Source: Microbacterium sp. BH-3-3-3 (GTDB lineage: Bacteria > Actinomycetota > Actinomycetes > Actinomycetales > Microbacteriaceae). From it: a stretch of 64,000 nucleotides of DNA. A model generated the notes under the pieces. That model searched no databases, was not told the origin of the DNA, and was given only the letters and a program-made list of their open reading frames with translations. Below are positions 60,533-64,000 of the stretch, one piece after another. The DNA lies in the NCBI RefSeq assembly GCF_007679045.1, contig NZ_VEFS01000002.1:372001-436000 (forward strand). Direction: 5' to 3'. Positions within the stretch are counted from its first letter, which is position 1, and the number at the start of each line of letters is the position of its first letter. A program made the translations under genes and the position numbers.

Positions 60533-60561
60533 AGCGTCACCCCTCAGGGGGTGGCGCTTTT
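60533..60561. terminator. Rho-independent terminator after tRNA-Ser
   Basis: AGCGTCACCCC pairs with GGGGGTGGCGCT (one mismatch), followed by TTTTCG. It lies 8 bp after the tRNA and just beyond the stop of the convergent transglutaminase gene. Confidence 0.8.
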
Positions 60562-60567
60562 CGCTCG

Positions 60568-62862
60568 TCAGACGGGGGTGGTCTCGCGCTCCGGGGCCTC
60601 GGCCCCCGGTCGCACGAGGAGGGAGCGCGGCGCGATCCGTGCCACGAGGCGTCGCGTGCGGGAGGCGCCCGACGCCAACTGCGTGCGGATGCGCTCGACC
60701 GCGTCGGCGAGCGCGGGTCCCGCCGCGGCATCCGGCTCCGTTCCGGCGTAGCTGACCTCTTCGAGCGCTGCGCGGAGCAGATCGACGTCGTCGGCGTCCA
60801 CGCCGTGCTCGTCGACGAGTTGGGTGGCGTAGGCGCGCGGCGACACGCTCGCGGGGGAGGGGATGCCGAGATCGACGGCGTCTTCGCGCATCGCCGTCCA
60901 CGCGGCCACCGGGTCTCCCGCCCGTGCGGCGGCGAGTCGACGGCGCCGGACGACGGTGCGCACGACCGACGGTGCGGCAGCCAGCAGCAGCAGTGCGAGT
61001 GCGATCACGACGGAGGGGATCCACGCCGTGCCGGTGCGGGCGGCCACGCCCGCGCCTCCGGCCTCCACCGCCCCGGTGTCTCCGCGATCCGCCGACGACG
61101 CCGCCGGCGACGGAGCCGTCGAGGGAACGGCCGCGTCTTCTTCGGGGGTCGTGGGGGCGGCTCCCCCTGTCGTGGAGCTGGAGGCGAAGTTCGTGGGCAC
61201 GCCGAGGCTGTTGGTCGGCTCGAAGGGCACCCAGCCGATGCCCTGGAAGTACACCTCGGGCCACGCGTGCAGCTGGCTGGAGGTGACCGTGTACTCGATG
61301 CCCCCCTGCTGCGGGATGCTCGAGGCCGTGCCGGGCAGGTACCCGATCACGATGCGCGAGGGCATGCCCAGCGAGCGCGCCATGACCGCGAACGCCGAGG
61401 CGTAGTGCACGCAGTAGCCTGCGCGCACCTGCAGGAAGTCGGCGACGGCATCCATCCCCGCCCCGTCGAAGCCCGCCTCGACGGGCGCATCGAGGGAGTA
61501 GCGGAACGCGCTGCTGCGGAACCACGTCTGCAGGTCGATCAGCGCGTCGTACGACGTGCTCGCGCCGGCCGTCACCTGTCGAGCCGTGTCGCCGATGATG
61601 GCGGGGACGTCGGGGGGCAGCGAGGTGAGCGCCGGGTCGAGGTCGGGGCTGCCGACCTGACGGGCGCGGATCTGCTCGAGGGTCGGCCGGGGCACGTTCG
61701 CCTGCACCTCGTACACCTGGTCGCGCGTCGAGCCGGCGCGGGTGACGACGGTGCGGTTCTGCGGCATGCCCAGCCAGTCGCCCGACAGTCCCGTGACGGT
61801 CGAGGCGGGGTAGGGCACGGGCAGCCACGGGCTGTCGAGCTGATCGACGGTGACGGTGGTCGACCAATCGGCCAGGGCGATGTCCTGGTCGACGCCCACG
61901 CGGTCGAACACGGGCCCGTCGGAGGGCACGGGCACCGTATCGGAGCTGTCGGGTTCCCACACGGCGCCGTCGAAGCGCGAGAGCGTGACGGCACGCAGGT
62001 ACGGGGCGGTCGGCCCGGTCGTGCGCACGGTCAGCACGTCGACCTCGCGCGGCTGGCGCAGGTCGTTGCCGAGTTCGAGGTTGGGGTTGATGGTCGTCCC
62101 GATACCGCCGGTCCCGCCGGTCGCGAAACGCAGGCCCGGCTGGGGCAGCAGCGGGGTGGCGACCACGGCGACGATCACGGCGACGGCGGCCACGCCGAGC
62201 GCGGTCGACGAGGCGCCCAGGCGACGCGGGGCCGGGTCGCGGTCGGACACCGCGATCGCCCGAGCGCGTGTGTCGACGCGCAAGAGGAACAGCAGAGAGG
62301 CCGCCAGCAGCACGAAGGCGACGATGTCGACGTCGGAGGGGATCGCGATGGTCGGGATCAACGAGACCGCGACGAGACCGACGCCGGCGAGCAACGGCAT
62401 CCGGGCCGTGAGCACGACGTGATCCAGCACCAGGGCGAGTCCGCCGATCGCTCCCACGAGCAGGAACGCCAGGCCGACGGCCGGTTCGACGGGGGCGACA
62501 CCGAGGCGGATCTCCTCCGACGCCCCCGAGAGCAGACCCGGGACGCTCGCGAAGGTGGCGGGGGTGGGGATGAGCCCGAGGAGCGCCGTGGTGCGACCGA
62601 AGATCGCCGTCAGCAGCACGACCCACACACCGAGCTCGATGGCGCTGGCGAGGATCGCGGGCAGGCGGGCGATGCGCACCAGCAGGCCCGCGCCCAGCAC
62701 CCCGGCCGTCACGACGACGGCGCCCGCGACCCACGGGCCCGGCGCGATGACCGAGAAGACCGGCAGCATCGCCGAGACGATGGCCGCGAACAGCCCCAGG
62801 GTGAGCATCGTCGCATCGCGACGTCGACGCGGGGTGCGCAGCACCGTGAGGTCAGCCGACAC
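60568..62862 (-). CDS. TgpA-like transglutaminase membrane protein
   Basis: A 764-residue protein. Residues 15-205 hold about six membrane helices; an extracytoplasmic transglutaminase-like domain follows, with catalytic Cys in VRAGYCVHYASAFAVMARSLG, His in SQLHAWPEVYF and a likely Asp/Glu in WVPFEPT. A further helix and DUF4129-like tail come last. Paired with a DUF58 protein, this is the usual actinobacterial cell-envelope or stress module of unknown substrate. GTG 62862 overlaps the DUF58 stop, so it is translationally coupled. Confidence 0.87.
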   Translation of the reverse strand: MSADLTVLRTPRRRRDATMLTLGLFAAIVSAMLPVFSVIAPGPWVAGAVVVTAGVLGAGLLVRIARLPAILASAIELGVWVVLLTAIFGRTTALLGLIPTPATFASVPGLLSGASEEIRLGVAPVEPAVGLAFLLVGAIGGLALVLDHVVLTARMPLLAGVGLVAVSLIPTIAIPSDVDIVAFVLLAASLLFLLRVDTRARAIAVSDRDPAPRRLGASSTALGVAAVAVIVAVVATPLLPQPGLRFATGGTGGIGTTINPNLELGNDLRQPREVDVLTVRTTGPTAPYLRAVTLSRFDGAVWEPDSSDTVPVPSDGPVFDRVGVDQDIALADWSTTVTVDQLDSPWLPVPYPASTVTGLSGDWLGMPQNRTVVTRAGSTRDQVYEVQANVPRPTLEQIRARQVGSPDLDPALTSLPPDVPAIIGDTARQVTAGASTSYDALIDLQTWFRSSAFRYSLDAPVEAGFDGAGMDAVADFLQVRAGYCVHYASAFAVMARSLGMPSRIVIGYLPGTASSIPQQGGIEYTVTSSQLHAWPEVYFQGIGWVPFEPTNSLGVPTNFASSSTTGGAAPTTPEEDAAVPSTAPSPAASSADRGDTGAVEAGGAGVAARTGTAWIPSVVIALALLLLAAAPSVVRTVVRRRRLAAARAGDPVAAWTAMREDAVDLGIPSPASVSPRAYATQLVDEHGVDADDVDLLRAALEEVSYAGTEPDAAAGPALADAVERIRTQLASGASRTRRLVARIAPRSLLVRPGAEAPERETTPV

Positions 62863-64000
62863 GGGAATACCCCTGTTCCATGGCGTCGTCCCACGATGCG
62901 GCGACCTCGCCGCCTGACCGCACGAGGGACGCACGCCATCCGCCGGCGCGCAGGCCGTCGAGGTCGGTGTCGAAACCCTCGTCCGCGACGACGATCAGCA
63001 CCGGCATCGCCGAATGTCGCGCCACGGTCCCCAGCGAAGCACGATCGTCGGCCCCCAGTCGTCCGGTGACCACCACGACCGGGCCCAGCAGCGCGCCGGC
63101 CGAGGCGGGCACGATGCGGTGCGAGGGGTCGTCGGGGCGCGCACGCAGGCTCGCGAAACCGGCCGCGGTCCGGCGGGCGTCGACGTCGTCACCGCCCTCG
63201 ACGGGATCCGTGAGCAGGGCCCCGTCGCTGTCGACGACGTCGACGGTGTAGCCCTCGTGCACGAGACGTGCGATGACCGACACGCACGCGCTGACTGCCG
63301 TCTCGAACGCCGCATCGGCGCCCGGCGCGTGCGCGGCGAGCGGCGACCAGCGCGACAGCGCGCGGTCGAGCACGACCGTCGCGGCCGGAGACGACTCCTG
63401 CTCCTCCTGACGCACCATGAGGGTGTCGCGGTGGGCCGTCGCCCGCCAGTGGATGCGCCGCATCGAATCGCCCGGGGCGTAGGGCCGGGCGACGAGGTTG
63501 TCGGCGCCCTGGCCCAACTGCATCGTCGTCGTCTGGCGCGACCCGCCGGCCTCGCCCGACGCGGTGGGCAGGGGAGCGAGGTCGACCACGGCCGGACCCA
63601 CGGTCACGGGGGTGGGGCGCCCGAGGGCGAGCCGCCGCCGGACCAGGCCGAAGGGATCGGTCGTGGTGACCTCGAACGGACCGAGGGAATGGATGCCGCG
63701 CGACGTGCCGACGACCTCGTAACGCACCTCGATCGCTCCGCCCGCGCCCGCGAGCGTCGATGAGAGGCCGGGAGAAGCGCCCTCCGCCCGACCCGAGAGA
63801 CCCGACGGCAGCGCGTCACGCCAGCGTCCGGGGCCCGTCGGCAGCGCGCTGTGCAGACCCGCGCGCACGAGCACGCTCGCGCGGGCGCCGACCTCGGGCA
63901 CCTCCGGGGTGATCGTGCGCGTCACCGAGCCCGCGCCCCGCGTGAGCAGCAGGGCGATGCCGGAGGCCGCGAGAAGCGCCGCCAGCAGCGAGGCGAAGTA
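62852..64000 (-). CDS. DUF58 domain protein (5' partial)
   Basis: The frame is open through the last base of the window, so the N-terminus lies outside. Within the window are an N-terminal helix (LLAALLAASGIALLLT), a beta-rich region, and the DUF58 core: GTSRGIHSLGPFEVTTTDPFGL and YAPGDSMRRIHWRATAHRDTLMVRQ, then a VWA-like domain. In such operons an upstream MoxR-type AAA ATPase is expected just beyond this window. It pairs with the transglutaminase gene downstream. Confidence 0.85.
   Translation of the reverse strand, partial: YFASLLAALLAASGIALLLTRGAGSVTRTITPEVPEVGARASVLVRAGLHSALPTGPGRWRDALPSGLSGRAEGASPGLSSTLAGAGGAIEVRYEVVGTSRGIHSLGPFEVTTTDPFGLVRRRLALGRPTPVTVGPAVVDLAPLPTASGEAGGSRQTTTMQLGQGADNLVARPYAPGDSMRRIHWRATAHRDTLMVRQEEQESSPAATVVLDRALSRWSPLAAHAPGADAAFETAVSACVSVIARLVHEGYTVDVVDSDGALLTDPVEGGDDVDARRTAAGFASLRARPDDPSHRIVPASAGALLGPVVVVTGRLGADDRASLGTVARHSAMPVLIVVADEGFDTDLDGLRAGGWRASLVRSGGEVAASWDDAMEQGYSRVG

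Overview
The window is high-GC, densely packed DNA with actinobacterial ribosome-binding sites (GGAG-type), frequent GTG starts and many start/stop overlaps. The gene content (SCO6880-type conjugation genes, a HAIR plus CIRCE heat-shock control region, GGATGCC-rich coding sequence, a GAGCCTGTCGAAG intergenic repeat) suggests a Microbacteriaceae chromosome, probably Microbacterium or a close relative. The genus is inferred from style and content, not from a marker gene.

Layout. (1) 1-7360 is chromosome: a partial YiaA/B protein, an ABM/SnoaL-like protein, a small membrane protein, a GNAT, an LLM flavin oxidoreductase, a membrane-anchored protein whose stop codon lies in a 23-bp tandem repeat, and a DUF3516-type DEAD/H helicase. 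(2) 7361-29475 is an island of about 22 kb that appears to have split one membrane-protein gene: its 3' part lies at 6815-7360 and its 5' part (also frameshifted) at 29476-29849. The island is a patchwork. At its centre is an intact sugar-use block (11224-21228: GH1 beta-glucosidase, MFS transporter, GH78 alpha-L-rhamnosidase, TetR regulator, D-threonine aldolase/D-serine dehydratase-like enzyme, esterase, cupin, LysR). On both sides are truncated pieces of conjugation genes (VirB4-like, SCO6880-like, VirD4-like, relaxase C-terminus plus accessory gene), a phage terminase fragment, a NagA fragment, a truncated alpha/beta hydrolase and a 5'-truncated Rhs gene followed by two small membrane-protein genes. 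I see no intact integrase or transposase.

(3) 30054-44549 is rich in stress and redox genes: Dps, GH15 glycosidase, a YhdF-type SDR, aldo/keto reductase, SRPBCC protein, an SQR/NDH-2-like flavoprotein, three acidic low-complexity proteins, and Hsp20 behind both a HAIR and a CIRCE element. A six-copy 82-bp tandem array lies at 34100-34572. (4) 44643-50803 holds a short polyketide locus: a type III PKS, a methyltransferase and an FAD monooxygenase in a start/stop-overlapping operon, with a convergent UbiA prenyltransferase, an SDR and a GT4 glycosyltransferase nearby. This resembles alkylresorcinol/alkylquinone (Srs-like) pathways with added prenylation.

(5) 51002-64000 is chromosome: MarR, AraC, SulP transporter, MerR-GNAT pair, a FadR-type regulator divergent from an iminopeptidase-APC permease-formamidase operon, tRNA-Ser(GGA), and the start of a DUF58/transglutaminase (TgpA-like) operon that runs off the end.

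How the parts work together is clearest in three places: the rhamnoside/glucoside uptake and cleavage block with its divergent TetR regulator, the type III PKS tailoring operon, and the GntR-controlled amide/peptide utilisation operon.
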